64,000 nucleotides of DNA from Desulfurobacterium atlanticum (GTDB taxonomy: Bacteria > Aquificota > Aquificia > Desulfurobacteriales > Desulfurobacteriaceae). Position 1 is the stretch's first letter, and each line of letters begins with the position of its first letter. The stretch is taken from assembly GCF_900188395.1 (NCBI RefSeq), contig NZ_FZOB01000004.1, forward strand, positions 1 to 64,000, read 5' to 3'. Under the pieces are notes generated by a model. The model was not told the DNA's origin. It did no database searches and saw only the letters and a list, made by a program, of their open reading frames with translations. Shown in pieces: positions 1-8,586 of the stretch. The translations under genes were made by a program, and so were the position numbers.

Positions 1-279
1 GGTATGAATGGGAGAACGCCTTTTGAGGTTTTAAAGAGTAAGTGGGATTGTTTGTTTAATCTTAATGTTGCTTGTTTCCCTGTTGTGCTGCTTGAGGATG
101 TTTTTGTGGTGGCTAATAGGCTGGGGGTATTGGAAAAGGGTGGGGAGAATGTGCTCACCCCCTACCTATTAAAAAATTTTTCACCTTTTATAAGGTCTCC
201 AAAACTATCTCTGTCCCTTATAATTGAAAATCTATCTTCAAAAACAAGAACTTCTGCAGGCCTAAGTCTTGAATTGTAG
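1..279 (+). mobile_element. C-terminal fragment of an integrase-core (IS481-like) transposase
   Basis: The frame is open from the window edge and begins with a NGRTPFEVLKSK stretch. This resembles the end of DDE/integrase-core transposases, where a G-x-TP-x-E segment follows the last catalytic glutamate. The segment GGENVLTPY near residue 50 resembles the usual tail of IS481-like proteins. The DDE residues would lie left of the window. No stop occurs until 279, which is over 100 bases inside the convergent lysA, so the natural stop codon seems to be missing and the last 35-40 residues are probably antisense to lysA. The element's right boundary is probably near 150-165, but no inverted repeat or target duplication could be checked. 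It could instead be a solitary remnant. Confidence 0.5.
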
Positions 280-1424
280 TTTGAAGCCATTGTAAATCCG
301 TAAGCTCCCGCACTTAAAATAGCAAGGTAGTCTCCTTTTTTACACTTTCCTATCTTTCTGTCAAAAGCAAAAACATCTCCTGTCTCACAAACAGGACCAA
401 CTATATCAACTATCTCTTTAGAATCTCCTCTAACAACAGGAACTATATGGTGATAAGCGTTATAAAGGGAAGGTCTCATACAATCATTCATCCCGGCATC
501 AACAATATAAAAAGTTTTTCTATCATTACGTTTTACATAAAGCAGTTTTGTTAAAAGAATACCACTATTTCCTGAAATTCTCCTTCCTGGTTCGGTTATA
601 AGCTTACATCCAAGCTCCTTTACATACGGAACAATCTTTTCAGCAAGGGATTTTGCAGAAGGAACCTCTTCATCGGGTTTATAGTTTATTCCAAGACCAC
701 CACCAGCATCAAAATACTCTATCTCAATGCCTTTATCTCTCAAAACTTTAACAAGGTCTGCTACTTTTCCAGCTGCTTCATCAAAAGGAGAAACATCAGT
801 AATTTGAGAACCTATATGAAAATGCACACCAACAGGTTCTACAAATTTAAGGTTTTTTGCCTTTAAATAGATATCGTAAGCCCTTTCAATATCCACTCCA
901 AATTTACTGGTTTTTAAGCCGGTAGAAATGTAAGGATGAGTTTTAGGATCAACATCAGGATTAACCCTTAAAGCAATCCTTGCAACCTTTCCAAGTTTCT
1001 CTGCAACACTGTTTAAAACATCAAGCTCATCTTCAGACTCAACATTGAACATCAAAATACCGCAGGAAAGTGCATATTCCATCTCATCTTCTCTTTTTCC
1101 AACACCTGCAAAAACGATTTTTTCAGAAGGTATTCCGGCAGTAATAGTCCTGAATATCTCTCCAGCTGAAACAGTATCAGCACCGGCTCCAAGTTCTGAC
1201 AGAAGTCTTAAAATAGCAAGATTTGAACAGGATTTAACAGCAAAAGCCGTGATTCTTTCCACCTCATCAAAAGCACCGTCAAACTCTTTAAACCAGTATT
1301 CAAACGCAGCTTTACTGTAAATATAAACAGGAGTCCCCACACTATTTCCAATATCTTTTACAGCACACTCTTCAACATAAAGCTCATCATTTCTATATCC
1401 TATGAAAGGGAAAAGAAGTTCCAA
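162..1424 (-). CDS. lysA: Diaminopimelate decarboxylase
   Basis: This is a cytoplasmic PLP enzyme that decarboxylates meso-diaminopimelate to L-lysine, the last step of lysine synthesis. The 420 residues match the family length. The PLP lysine lies in FAVKSCSNL near residue 63. GVHFHIGSQI, EPGRR, CETGDVFAFDR and AGAYGFTMASNYNSR near the C-terminus are family motifs, so the protein looks intact. The start is TTG at 1424. It is chosen because GGAGGT ends six bases upstream and the protein then begins at the expected N-terminus. It follows comEC after about 40 bases and may be cotranscribed. Its 3' end meets the transposase fragment head-on. Confidence 0.95.
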   Translation of the reverse strand: MELLFPFIGYRNDELYVEECAVKDIGNSVGTPVYIYSKAAFEYWFKEFDGAFDEVERITAFAVKSCSNLAILRLLSELGAGADTVSAGEIFRTITAGIPSEKIVFAGVGKREDEMEYALSCGILMFNVESEDELDVLNSVAEKLGKVARIALRVNPDVDPKTHPYISTGLKTSKFGVDIERAYDIYLKAKNLKFVEPVGVHFHIGSQITDVSPFDEAAGKVADLVKVLRDKGIEIEYFDAGGGLGINYKPDEEVPSAKSLAEKIVPYVKELGCKLITEPGRRISGNSGILLTKLLYVKRNDRKTFYIVDAGMNDCMRPSLYNAYHHIVPVVRGDSKEIVDIVGPVCETGDVFAFDRKIGKCKKGDYLAILSAGAYGFTMASNYNSRLRPAEVLVFEDRFSIIRDRDSFGDLIKGEKFFNR

Positions 1425-1463
1425 CTTAAAACCTCCAGATAGTAGTTGAGGTTTAATTTTAAA

Positions 1464-2858
1464 CTATTTTTCTATAATAATCCTGTTTCCTTTCATTTCT
1501 AAAACGTTCTCAGCAAAGGGAAAAACATAATCTGTTTTAATCAAACAATTCCTTAACTGCTGTCCATCACCGGCAATAAAATAGGCACTATTTAAACTCT
1601 TCCCTTTAATTGTTAGAACTTCTCCTGATTTAAACTCTCTAAACAATGGCAAACTTAAAAGGAAAATAGAAAGAGCAACAAATATAAACTCTTTTTTAAT
1701 TGCAAAAACCACCAGTATAAAGACTGTAAAAGTAATTAGAAAAATCCACCCTGAAGGAGGAGCAGAATAAACAACTCCAGCAGAAAACGGAACAAATAGC
1801 TTCTTCACCCCAAGAATAAAAAGCTCACCCAGCTTAAAGGTCAGGCTGTTTATCAATTCAATTTTAAAAAAAGTTATCTCTGAAAGAAAAGAGAAAAGTA
1901 AAAAAGCTGAGAAGAGCAAAGACAGAAGAAAAATAGAAACAGGAGCAAAAAGATTAATCACTTTAAACTTATAGACAACATACGGAGCTGTAAAAAGAAA
2001 CGGAAATGTCCCGGCAAAAATTCTTCCTTTAATTCCTTTATCCATTCCGATAGCTATCCCGGCGACAGCAAGAAAAGAGAGAATAAATCCAGTGGAAATT
2101 TCAGAAAAAGATAAAAGAAAAGCTGTTAAAAGCAAAACATACAGATAATCAACTTTTCTACCGTAAAGTTTTAGAAAACCGACAAAAACGATAAAAAAAT
2201 AAGCCCTTAAAACAGAGACAGGTAAACCTGTAAACGGAAGTAGAACGGTTAAAACCGCAGCAGAAAGAGTAAACCTTTTCTCTTTTGATAACGGAAAAAA
2301 AAGAAGCATAAGCAGTCCAAACACAATTCCAGTATGAAGTCCTGATACAGCTATAAAAGGATATGTACCTGTTAAAAGCATATAGGTTTTTAAACCCTCT
2401 GGTAGATTATACCTTACCCCAAGGGTAACCGCCTCTATTAGAGAGGAAACCGGATATTCAAACTCTTCCTCTATCTTTTTTGCAATCTCAAATCTTTCTC
2501 TTTCAAAGAAAGAAAAGATACCACCTGAAGAGATTTTTTCTCCAGAAGGAGATATCACGTCACCCACAAAGATCCCATCATCAACCTGAACATACCTGCC
2601 GTTTGAAAGAAGAGCAATCCTATTATCAGAATCAAATATCCACTTAACTTTGAAAGAGTCTTTATGCCACTTTAAACCACTAAAGAGAAAAACAGCTACA
2701 GCAACGCAAACAGCAGAAAAAAAGAGATCCCTAAAGGAGAATCTAACTGTGTAAACAAACACAGAGAAAACCAGAAATGGGAGAAGAAATAACGTTTTTA
2801 ACTTTAAAAAAGCAGAAAGAAACAAAAGCGTTAAGACAAAAAGACTATGCCTTTCCAT
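1464..2858 (-). CDS. comEC: ComEC/Rec2-type DNA-uptake channel protein, competence domain only
   Basis: This is a predicted inner-membrane channel for single-stranded DNA import. It has many hydrophobic segments, and the competence-domain signature AVSGLHTGIVFGL lies near residue 175 after a soluble stretch of about residues 70-140. The protein is 464 residues and stops soon after the membrane domain. The metallo-beta-lactamase-like domain that ends longer ComEC proteins (700-800 residues) is not seen, and only about 45 residues of non-membrane sequence remain. Short ComEC forms are known in several lineages. The start overlaps the methyltransferase-like gene by 14 bases, suggesting translational coupling. 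Confidence 0.8.
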   Translation of the reverse strand: MERHSLFVLTLLFLSAFLKLKTLFLLPFLVFSVFVYTVRFSFRDLFFSAVCVAVAVFLFSGLKWHKDSFKVKWIFDSDNRIALLSNGRYVQVDDGIFVGDVISPSGEKISSGGIFSFFERERFEIAKKIEEEFEYPVSSLIEAVTLGVRYNLPEGLKTYMLLTGTYPFIAVSGLHTGIVFGLLMLLFFPLSKEKRFTLSAAVLTVLLPFTGLPVSVLRAYFFIVFVGFLKLYGRKVDYLYVLLLTAFLLSFSEISTGFILSFLAVAGIAIGMDKGIKGRIFAGTFPFLFTAPYVVYKFKVINLFAPVSIFLLSLLFSAFLLFSFLSEITFFKIELINSLTFKLGELFILGVKKLFVPFSAGVVYSAPPSGWIFLITFTVFILVVFAIKKEFIFVALSIFLLSLPLFREFKSGEVLTIKGKSLNSAYFIAGDGQQLRNCLIKTDYVFPFAENVLEMKGNRIIIEK

Positions 2859-3606
2859 CCTTATTAAAAAAATTCCTGTATTTCTCTACCATTTCATCTG
2901 TATAAACACGACTTTCTCTGTTCCTATAAATTACAAGTGGCGGAAGAACCTTAAGCCCCTTACCTCCCCTTTTACGGGCTTCAAGAAGGAAAAGATTAGC
3001 ATTCTCATCAGGGAACGGTTGAACAAATCTTACCGTTTTCGGCTCTAAAAAATTCTGCCTGCAAAAACATAAAGCATCAGCAAATCTTTCAACAGGACAA
3101 ACCATATAGAATCTTCCTTTACATCTTAAAAGATAAGCTGCTGCATCTATAAAATCCTTTAAAGTCCCTTCTATCTCATGCCTTGCAATAGCTTTCATAT
3201 TATCAGGATTTATAAAACCTCTGAAACACTCTTTAAAAGGGGGATTTGTAATAGCCACATCAAAGGTTTCTGGTTTAAAAGTTTTCTTCACATCCTTAAC
3301 ATTAAGACAAATTACTTTTAGTTTTTCCGACACACCGTTAACTTCAGCATTTAATCTGGAAAGCTCAACACATTCAGGAAGAACGTCTAAAGCAACTCCC
3401 ACCAGAGATTGAAACCTTTTAAGAAGAAGAACAGGAATAATTCCGCTTCCTGTCCCAAGGTCTATAAATTTTTCTCCAGAATGGCACTTTACAAAGTCGG
3501 CAAGAAGAAAAGTATCCGTCCCAAACCTAAATCCTTTCTTCTTTTGATAAATAACAATATCTTCTTTTAAAAATGTGCTTTTATCAAGCTCATTTGCATC
3601 AATCAC
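2845..3606 (-). CDS. SAM-dependent methyltransferase, tRNA1(Val) adenine-N6 methyltransferase (TrmN6/YfiC) like
   Basis: This is a class I Rossmann methyltransferase. SAM motif I is DLGTGSGIIPVLLL near residue 45, and the N6-adenine catalytic motif NPPF lies near residue 120. The sequence after NPPF, with a conserved ARHE segment, is typical of TrmN6/YfiC, which methylates A37 of tRNA-Val in E. coli. The true substrate here is inferred. The start is GTG at 3606, just after the stop of the upstream small membrane-protein gene, with only a weak GGGTTAGAT ribosome site. The end overlaps comEC, so this is part of the leftward aspartate aminotransferase-lysA run. Confidence 0.75.
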   Translation of the reverse strand: MIDANELDKSTFLKEDIVIYQKKKGFRFGTDTFLLADFVKCHSGEKFIDLGTGSGIIPVLLLKRFQSLVGVALDVLPECVELSRLNAEVNGVSEKLKVICLNVKDVKKTFKPETFDVAITNPPFKECFRGFINPDNMKAIARHEIEGTLKDFIDAAAYLLRCKGRFYMVCPVERFADALCFCRQNFLEPKTVRFVQPFPDENANLFLLEARKRGGKGLKVLPPLVIYRNRESRVYTDEMVEKYRNFFNKDGKA

Positions 3607-3608
3607 AT

Positions 3609-4121
3609 CTAACCCATAAAAGATTTAAAAACAACGTAAAGAATAACCAAAATTGCAAGTAAGACAAGAAAAATTCCGCTTCTTGAAGGTTTATACGAGG
3701 AAACCGCTTCTTCCCAGTTTTCAGGTAATCTATCTTTAGGAACATGTTTTTCAATTTCCTTTAAAATATCCTCAAACCCTTCTACATTATCATCAATAAG
3801 AAAAGCTCCTCCATCTTTTAAGGAAAGTATCAAAAATATCTTTCTTCTCATTGAAATACCAACAGAGTCAATATCACTCCACCTAACAAAACCACTTTTA
3901 AAAATATCTTCTATTTCTATACCATTATCGGAAATCTGTATTTTCTTTTTAATCAGAGAGTAAACCCTGATAAGAATCGGGAGCATCAACAAAACAAGAA
4001 CAAAAAAGTTAAGATTTATTCCATATTTAAAAGCAACAACAGCAAGAAACAGCACATACAGACACGAAAGCACCAAATAAGACAGCAGATAAACTTTATC
4101 CGTTTTAAATTCCTTCATCAT
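3609..4121 (-). CDS. Small membrane protein with a PH-like domain
   Basis: I do not recognise a named family. The 170 residues have two hydrophobic helices at about 12-32 and 36-54. A soluble segment at about 60-140 has the pattern of the bacterial PH-like domains found after paired helices, with WSDIDSV and a strand-rich core. A third hydrophobic helix lies at the C-terminus. It overlaps the aspartate aminotransferase stop codon as ATGA, with GGAGAA as ribosome site, so it is translationally coupled. A protein of similar layout but without the last helix is encoded at 22381-22842. The function is unknown. Confidence 0.6.
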   Translation of the reverse strand: MMKEFKTDKVYLLSYLVLSCLYVLFLAVVAFKYGINLNFFVLVLLMLPILIRVYSLIKKKIQISDNGIEIEDIFKSGFVRWSDIDSVGISMRRKIFLILSLKDGGAFLIDDNVEGFEDILKEIEKHVPKDRLPENWEEAVSSYKPSRSGIFLVLLAILVILYVVFKSFMG

Positions 4122-5308
4122 TTCTCCATTATCAGTCTAACAGCCGCTTCAAATCTATCAAGACCTTTCTTTATATTTTCCATTGATGTAGCATAAGAGA
4201 ATCTCATGTAGCCTGGATATCCAAAAGCAGAACCGGGAACAGCTGCTACTTTTGCATTTTCAATAAGAAAATCTGCAAACTCAAAATCATCCTTAAATCC
4301 GCCTCTCTCTAAAACCTTCTTTATGTTGGGAAAGGCGTAAAAAGCTCCTTTCGGAACAGTGCATGAAACTCCAGGAATAGAGTTAAATCTTTCCACCATA
4401 TAACGTCTTCTTTCATCAAAAGCTTTAAGCCAATCTTTCAAAAACTCCTGAGGGCCTGTCAAAGCAGCAACCGCAGCTTTTTGAGCAATAGAGTTTACAT
4501 TTGAAACAGACTGAGAATTTATCTTTATCATTGAAGATATAATCTCAGAAGGTCCGGCAGCATAACCTACTCTCCATCCTGTCATTGAATAAGCCTTTGA
4601 AAGGGCATTAATTGTAATTGTTATCTCTTTTAACTCATCAGATATTGAAGCTATGCTAACATGCTTCTCACCTTCATAAACAAGCTTTTCATAACATTCA
4701 TCAGAAGCTATAAGAATACCCTTTTCAGCACAAAACTCCCCTATCCTTTTTAGTTCATCTTCAGGAATAACAGCACCGGTCGGATTACTTGGAGAGCAAA
4801 GTATTAAAAGCTTTGTTCTTTCGGTTACAACCTTTTCTAAAAGCTCCAGAGTAAATATGAACCCATTTTCCTCTGATGTATTTACAAAAACTGGCTTTCC
4901 ACCAGCAAACTTAACCTGTTCAGGATAGGTAACCCAGTAAGGGGCAGGAATAATTACCTCATCTCCTTCATCTATTACAGAAAGCATTAAAGAAAAAAGG
5001 GCAAATTTTGCTCCATCTGTAACAACAATCTGAGATGAAGAATACTCTATCCCGTTCTCTCTTAAAAGTTTTTGTGCTATTACTTCCCTTAATTCAGGAA
5101 TACCCGCCGCAGGAGTGTATTTTGTAAATCCTTCTTCTATAGCTTTTATAGCTGCCTCTTTCACATGAGAAGGTGTATCAAAGTCAGGCTCTCCAGCACC
5201 AAAACCTATCACATCTATTCCCTTTGCCCTCATCTCCTTTGCTTTTGAAGTTATAGCCATTGTAGGAGATGGAGCCATGTTTCTCACTCTATGAGAAAGT
5301 AAAGGCAT
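4118..5308 (-). CDS. aspC: Class I aspartate aminotransferase
   Basis: This PLP aminotransferase interconverts aspartate and oxaloacetate. It links the C4 acids made by malate dehydrogenase and fumarase (the next genes upstream) to aspartate-family amino acids, including the lysine made by lysA. The 396 residues match subgroup I-gamma enzymes. SPSNPTGA holds the aspartate-binding segment. NALSKAYSMTGWRVGY near residue 235 contains the PLP-binding lysine, and the substrate-binding arginine lies in RFSYAT near the end. ATG at 5308 follows GGAGG by six bases. A TATAAT-like box on the minus strand (5339-5344) suggests its own promoter after the fumA terminator. Confidence 0.92.
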   Translation of the reverse strand: MPLLSHRVRNMAPSPTMAITSKAKEMRAKGIDVIGFGAGEPDFDTPSHVKEAAIKAIEEGFTKYTPAAGIPELREVIAQKLLRENGIEYSSSQIVVTDGAKFALFSLMLSVIDEGDEVIIPAPYWVTYPEQVKFAGGKPVFVNTSEENGFIFTLELLEKVVTERTKLLILCSPSNPTGAVIPEDELKRIGEFCAEKGILIASDECYEKLVYEGEKHVSIASISDELKEITITINALSKAYSMTGWRVGYAAGPSEIISSMIKINSQSVSNVNSIAQKAAVAALTGPQEFLKDWLKAFDERRRYMVERFNSIPGVSCTVPKGAFYAFPNIKKVLERGGFKDDFEFADFLIENAKVAAVPGSAFGYPGYMRFSYATSMENIKKGLDRFEAAVRLIMEK

Positions 5309-5338
5309 AGTAATCCTCCGGAAAATAGTTATAAGAGA

Positions 5339-5367
5339 ATTATAACCTATGGAAGTTTTGTTGAAAA
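5339..5367 (-). promoter_or_regulatory. Candidate promoter for the aspartate aminotransferase operon
   Basis: Read on the minus strand, TTTTCA is followed by 17 bases and then TATAAT (5339-5344), about 30 bases before the aspC start. The -10 is perfect, the -35 matches at four of six positions and partly overlaps the T-run of the fumA terminator. This was judged by eye only. Confidence 0.4.
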
Positions 5368-5390
5368 AAGCAGGAGGGAAATCCTCCCGA
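5363..5390 (-). terminator. Intrinsic terminator after fumA
   Basis: On the minus strand a GC-rich stem of about seven pairs (GGAGG with CCTCC plus flanking pairs, loop ATTTC) is followed by CTTTTTTC. It lies directly downstream of the fumA stop codon and separates fumA from aspC. Confidence 0.65.
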
Positions 5391-5392
5391 AA

Positions 5393-6238
5393 CTAAAGTT
5401 CTATCTCTTTATGTCTTGAAGCGTGACATTGAATATTAACAGCCACAGGTAAAGATGCTATATGGCAGGGATACCATTCTATTTTCACGTCAAGAGCTGT
5501 AACTTTCCCGCCAAACCCTGCAGGTCCTATACCAAGTTTATTTATCTTTTCAAGTAGTTCTTCCTCAAGAGCTGCATATCGCGGGTCTTTATTCCTATCT
5601 CCAATAGGACGCATCAGAGATTTTTTAGCAAGATATGCAACCTTTTCAAAAGTTCCACCTATTCCGATACCAACAATTATTGGAGGGCAGGGATTTGGAC
5701 CAGCTTCACTTACAGTTTCAAGAACAAACTTTTTCACCCCTTCAACACCATCGGCAGGTTTGAGCATAGCAAGACGGCTCATATTCTCACTACCACCACC
5801 TTTTGCCGCCATTTTGATTTTAAGTCTATCTCCAGGAACAACGTTGTAATGAATTATCGGTGGAGTGTTATTCCCGGTGTTTCTCCTGTCAAAAAGAGGG
5901 TCACTTACTATGGACTTTCTCAAATATCCTTCTGTATAACCTTCAGCCACACCTTCCTCTATAGCTTCATTTATATCACCACCAACTACCTGAACATCCT
6001 GCCCTATCTCAACAAAAAACACAGCAAACCCGGTATCCTGACAGTAAGGCACCTGATTACTGGCAGCTATTGAAGCGTTCTCCTTTAAAATCTCAAGAAC
6101 ATTCTTGCCAACAGGAGACACTTCCTTATCTATACCTTTATCAAAAGCGGAAAGTACATCTTCAGGCAGATAATAGTTTGCTTCCATACAGAGTCTCTTA
6201 ACAGCTTCTTTTATCTCTTTTACATCTATCTTTCTCAT
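5393..6238 (-). CDS. fumA: Fumarate hydratase class I, alpha (N-terminal) subunit
   Basis: This is an oxygen-sensitive [4Fe-4S] hydratase subunit that interconverts malate and fumarate, acting in the (probably reductive) TCA cycle with the adjacent malate dehydrogenase. The 281 residues are the usual length of the alpha subunit of two-subunit fumarases. Cluster-ligand cysteines are visible at C66 (YCQDTG), C184 (GPNPCPP) and C258 (WYPCHIAS), with the GGGSENMS substrate loop near 148-154. The beta subunit is not adjacent, since the next gene is the aminotransferase. The gene starts 11 bases after mdh, so the two are cotranscribed. ATG has only a weak GGGGAATCGGA ribosome site. Confidence 0.92.
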   Translation of the reverse strand: MRKIDVKEIKEAVKRLCMEANYYLPEDVLSAFDKGIDKEVSPVGKNVLEILKENASIAASNQVPYCQDTGFAVFFVEIGQDVQVVGGDINEAIEEGVAEGYTEGYLRKSIVSDPLFDRRNTGNNTPPIIHYNVVPGDRLKIKMAAKGGGSENMSRLAMLKPADGVEGVKKFVLETVSEAGPNPCPPIIVGIGIGGTFEKVAYLAKKSLMRPIGDRNKDPRYAALEEELLEKINKLGIGPAGFGGKVTALDVKIEWYPCHIASLPVAVNIQCHASRHKEIEL

Positions 6239-6249
6239 TCCGATTCCCC

Positions 6250-7191
6250 TTAAAGAGGTAGTTTATCAACAAGCTTTTTCACAGACTCAACAGACTTTCT
6301 CCACTGTGTCCACTCATCATCAGAAAGCTCAAGCTTTATAACTTTCTCAATTCCATCTTTACCAAGAACAACCGGAACACCAACACAAAGGCCCTCTGCT
6401 CCATAATACTCTCCAGCTTCTCCTTCAAGATAAACACTACAGGAGATAATCTTTCTCTTATTCCAGAGAATTGATACAGCCATATCAAGAATGGAAGCAG
6501 CAGGAGCGTAAAAGGCACTTCCATGTTTTAAAAGAGAAACAATCTCTCCACCGGCAAAACGTGTTCTCTCTATAAGCTTTTCAAGTTCCTCATCAGAAAG
6601 AAAATATCTAACAGGAATACCGCTTATTGTGGTGTAATTTTTAAGTGGCACCATATCATCACCGTGACTTCCTATAACAAAAGCCCTTATGTTTTCCACA
6701 GAGATACCTGTCTTTTCAGAAAGGAAATAAGCAAACCTTGCAGCATCAAGAGCACCTGCCATACCCATCACTCTGTTTGTCGGAAAACCTGAAACTTTCA
6801 AGGCTGTATAGGTCATGGCATCAAGAGGATTTGTAACAACAATGATGAAAGCTTCAGGTGAATACTTTTTTACCTGTTCAGTTACACTTTTCACAATTTC
6901 AAAGTTTTTAAACAGAAGGTCATCCCTGCTCATCCCCGGTTTTCTGGGAAACCCTGCAGTTATAACAACAAGGTCAGAGTTTGCAGTATCTTCATAATTT
7001 CCTGTCCCGTAAACCCTTGAGTTAAAACCAAGAATAGGGGAAGCTTCCATAATATCAAGAGCTTTTCCTTTTGCTATTCCCTCGTCAATGTCAATAAGAT
7101 AAACATCCGCAACTTCCCTTCTTGCAAGAAGAAGTGCAAGTGTAGCTCCAATATTCCCGGCACCAACTATTGTTATTTTTTTCCTTTCCAA
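6250..7191 (-). CDS. mdh: NAD-dependent malate dehydrogenase (LDH-like type)
   Basis: This enzyme interconverts oxaloacetate and malate. The 313 residues begin with the Rossmann motif VGAGNIGAT. They contain the mobile-loop arginines in AGFPRKPGMSRDDLL, the VTNPLDAMTY segment and the catalytic histidine in GSHGDDMVPL near residue 175. The arginines in the loop, rather than glutamine, fit malate over lactate. The start is TTG at 7191, with AGGAGG seven bases upstream. Its neighbour fumA catalyses the next step. lspA ends about 50 bases upstream, so mdh could have its own promoter or be read through. Confidence 0.93.
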   Translation of the reverse strand: MERKKITIVGAGNIGATLALLLARREVADVYLIDIDEGIAKGKALDIMEASPILGFNSRVYGTGNYEDTANSDLVVITAGFPRKPGMSRDDLLFKNFEIVKSVTEQVKKYSPEAFIIVVTNPLDAMTYTALKVSGFPTNRVMGMAGALDAARFAYFLSEKTGISVENIRAFVIGSHGDDMVPLKNYTTISGIPVRYFLSDEELEKLIERTRFAGGEIVSLLKHGSAFYAPAASILDMAVSILWNKRKIISCSVYLEGEAGEYYGAEGLCVGVPVVLGKDGIEKVIKLELSDDEWTQWRKSVESVKKLVDKLPL

Positions 7192-7238
7192 TTTTTGCCT
7201 CCTGAAAGTCGTTTTTTAAATGAGAAAAGGCAGGGTAA

Positions 7239-7718
7239 TTATTGTATCACATTATCTTCCCTGGATGATTTTAAGAAATAGTAAAGAAACAGAGCTACCG
7301 TACCTAAAAACACAGCAATATCCGCAACATTAAACGCAGGCCAGTGATACTTTCCTATATAAAAATCAAGAAAATCTATCACTTTACCGTAAACCACCCT
7401 GTCATACAGGTTCCCCGCAGCACCACCAAGTATGAGAGAAAAAGAGATTCTCTCAATAAAAGAAAGTTCCTTTCTGTAAATTAAAACGTAAATTATTCCA
7501 GCTATCACAATAAGTGGAACAAGAATCAGAAAAACAAACCTTCCGATACCTGAAAAGGAAGAGAAAAGGCTGAAAGCCGCACCTTTATTTTCAGCATAGA
7601 TAAGTCTAAAAAAACCTGGAACAACTTCAATAACATTTCCCTTCAGGTATTTGAGGGCAAGGAGTTTGGTCATCCTATCAAGAACAAAAACAAAAACTGC
7701 AACCAAAAAAACAAGCAA
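7239..7718 (-). CDS. lspA: Lipoprotein signal peptidase II
   Basis: This inner-membrane aspartic protease removes signal peptides from prolipoproteins. Several lipoproteins in this window (for example 28554-30854 and 40240-40935) would be substrates. The protein has 159 residues and four hydrophobic segments. The family motifs are NKGAAFS (44-50), GGAAGNLYDR with N103, and the two catalytic aspartates D115 (VIDFL) and D133 (FNVADI). The start is TTG at 7718, with GGAGG six bases upstream. The CPBP-like gene ends 19 bases before it, so they form a pair. Confidence 0.94.
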   Translation of the reverse strand: MLVFLVAVFVFVLDRMTKLLALKYLKGNVIEVVPGFFRLIYAENKGAAFSLFSSFSGIGRFVFLILVPLIVIAGIIYVLIYRKELSFIERISFSLILGGAAGNLYDRVVYGKVIDFLDFYIGKYHWPAFNVADIAVFLGTVALFLYYFLKSSREDNVIQ

Positions 7719-7737
7719 CAGTCACCTCCATAAATAT

Positions 7738-8241
7738 CTATAAAATCGCCGAAAGGGAAGAGAAAAGGAAAGCCACATGAAAAATTATCGGAGAGACTAT
7801 AGAACCGCTCTCTTCATAAAGCAGCCCTGAAATAAAAGAAACTGCAAAAAAACTTAAAGCATAAAAAGAGCCGCCACTAACAGCAAAGAACACAAGAAAA
7901 TAGAGAAAACTTGAAATTAAGTTTAAGCGGGAAACTTTCGGAAACAGCATCTCATTTTCAAAAACAGAATAAAAAAAACCCTTGAAAAACACAGCCTGAG
8001 AAAAACCGTCTATAAAAGGTGCAGGAGAAGGTATAATTCTCAAAAAAGGCAGAAACATTAAAGCTGTAAGCCCGTATAAAAACCCTTTCCCAAAGTTTTT
8101 GAAACCAAGCTGTGCAGGTGTTTTCCTGTAAACAACTACAGGGATAAAAAGAAGAAAAAACGCATTAATAATCGGCTCAAGGAGCGGGAAAAGATAGAGA
8201 CTTAAACTTTCCCCTATAAAAAAACCGAAATATGGCTTCAT
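7738..8241 (-). CDS. CPBP-like intramembrane protein with degenerate active-site motifs
   Basis: This is a very hydrophobic protein of 167 residues with at least five predicted membrane helices. The end, SGLLYEESGSIVSPIIFHVAFL, is the length and pattern of the second and third conserved motifs of CPBP/Abi-type intramembrane proteases, including the histidine. The first motif, normally a Glu-Glu pair followed by F-R-G, appears as FSQAVFFKGFF and lacks the glutamates. It may therefore be an inactive relative or a short divergent member. It lies upstream of lspA and divergent from purS. The assignment is tentative. Confidence 0.5.
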   Translation of the reverse strand: MKPYFGFFIGESLSLYLFPLLEPIINAFFLLFIPVVVYRKTPAQLGFKNFGKGFLYGLTALMFLPFLRIIPSPAPFIDGFSQAVFFKGFFYSVFENEMLFPKVSRLNLISSFLYFLVFFAVSGGSFYALSFFAVSFISGLLYEESGSIVSPIIFHVAFLFSSLSAIL

Positions 8242-8328
8242 AAACTCACACCGAGAACATCGCTTTAAAATACCAAACCTCCTTTTATGCTAAAATTTCT
8301 TCTAAATTATGCAATAGAGGTGACGGTT

Positions 8329-8586
8329 ATGGCAACTTATAATGTTAAAGTTTTCATATCTTACAGAGAAGGTATCCTTGACCCTCAGGGAGTGGCAGTT
8401 GAGAAAGCTGCACACAGCCTCGGTTTTGAAAAAGTAAAAGATGTAAGGGTAGGAAAATATATTACTATGAAAATAGAAGCGGAAAATAAAGAAGAGGTGA
8501 AAAAAGAGATTGAAGAAATGGCACGTAAGTTTTTAGTAAATCCTGTGATAGAAGAATATACTTACACTATTGAGGGTGAAAAATGA
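8329..8586 (+). CDS. purS: Phosphoribosylformylglycinamidine synthase subunit PurS
   Basis: This is the small bridging subunit of the three-part FGAM synthase (PurS/PurQ/PurL) of purine synthesis. The 85 residues match the family. [15 protein letters not shown] is the characteristic N-terminal strand and turn. The ATG at 8329 is preferred over the in-frame ATG at 8287, because AGAGGTG lies six bases upstream and the protein then starts at the normal place. It overlaps purQ by an ATGA. purL is not in the window. Confidence 0.95.
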   Translation: MATYNVKVFISYREGILDPQGVAVEKAAHSLGFEKVKDVRVGKYITMKIEAENKEEVKKEIEEMARKFLVNPVIEEYTYTIEGEK

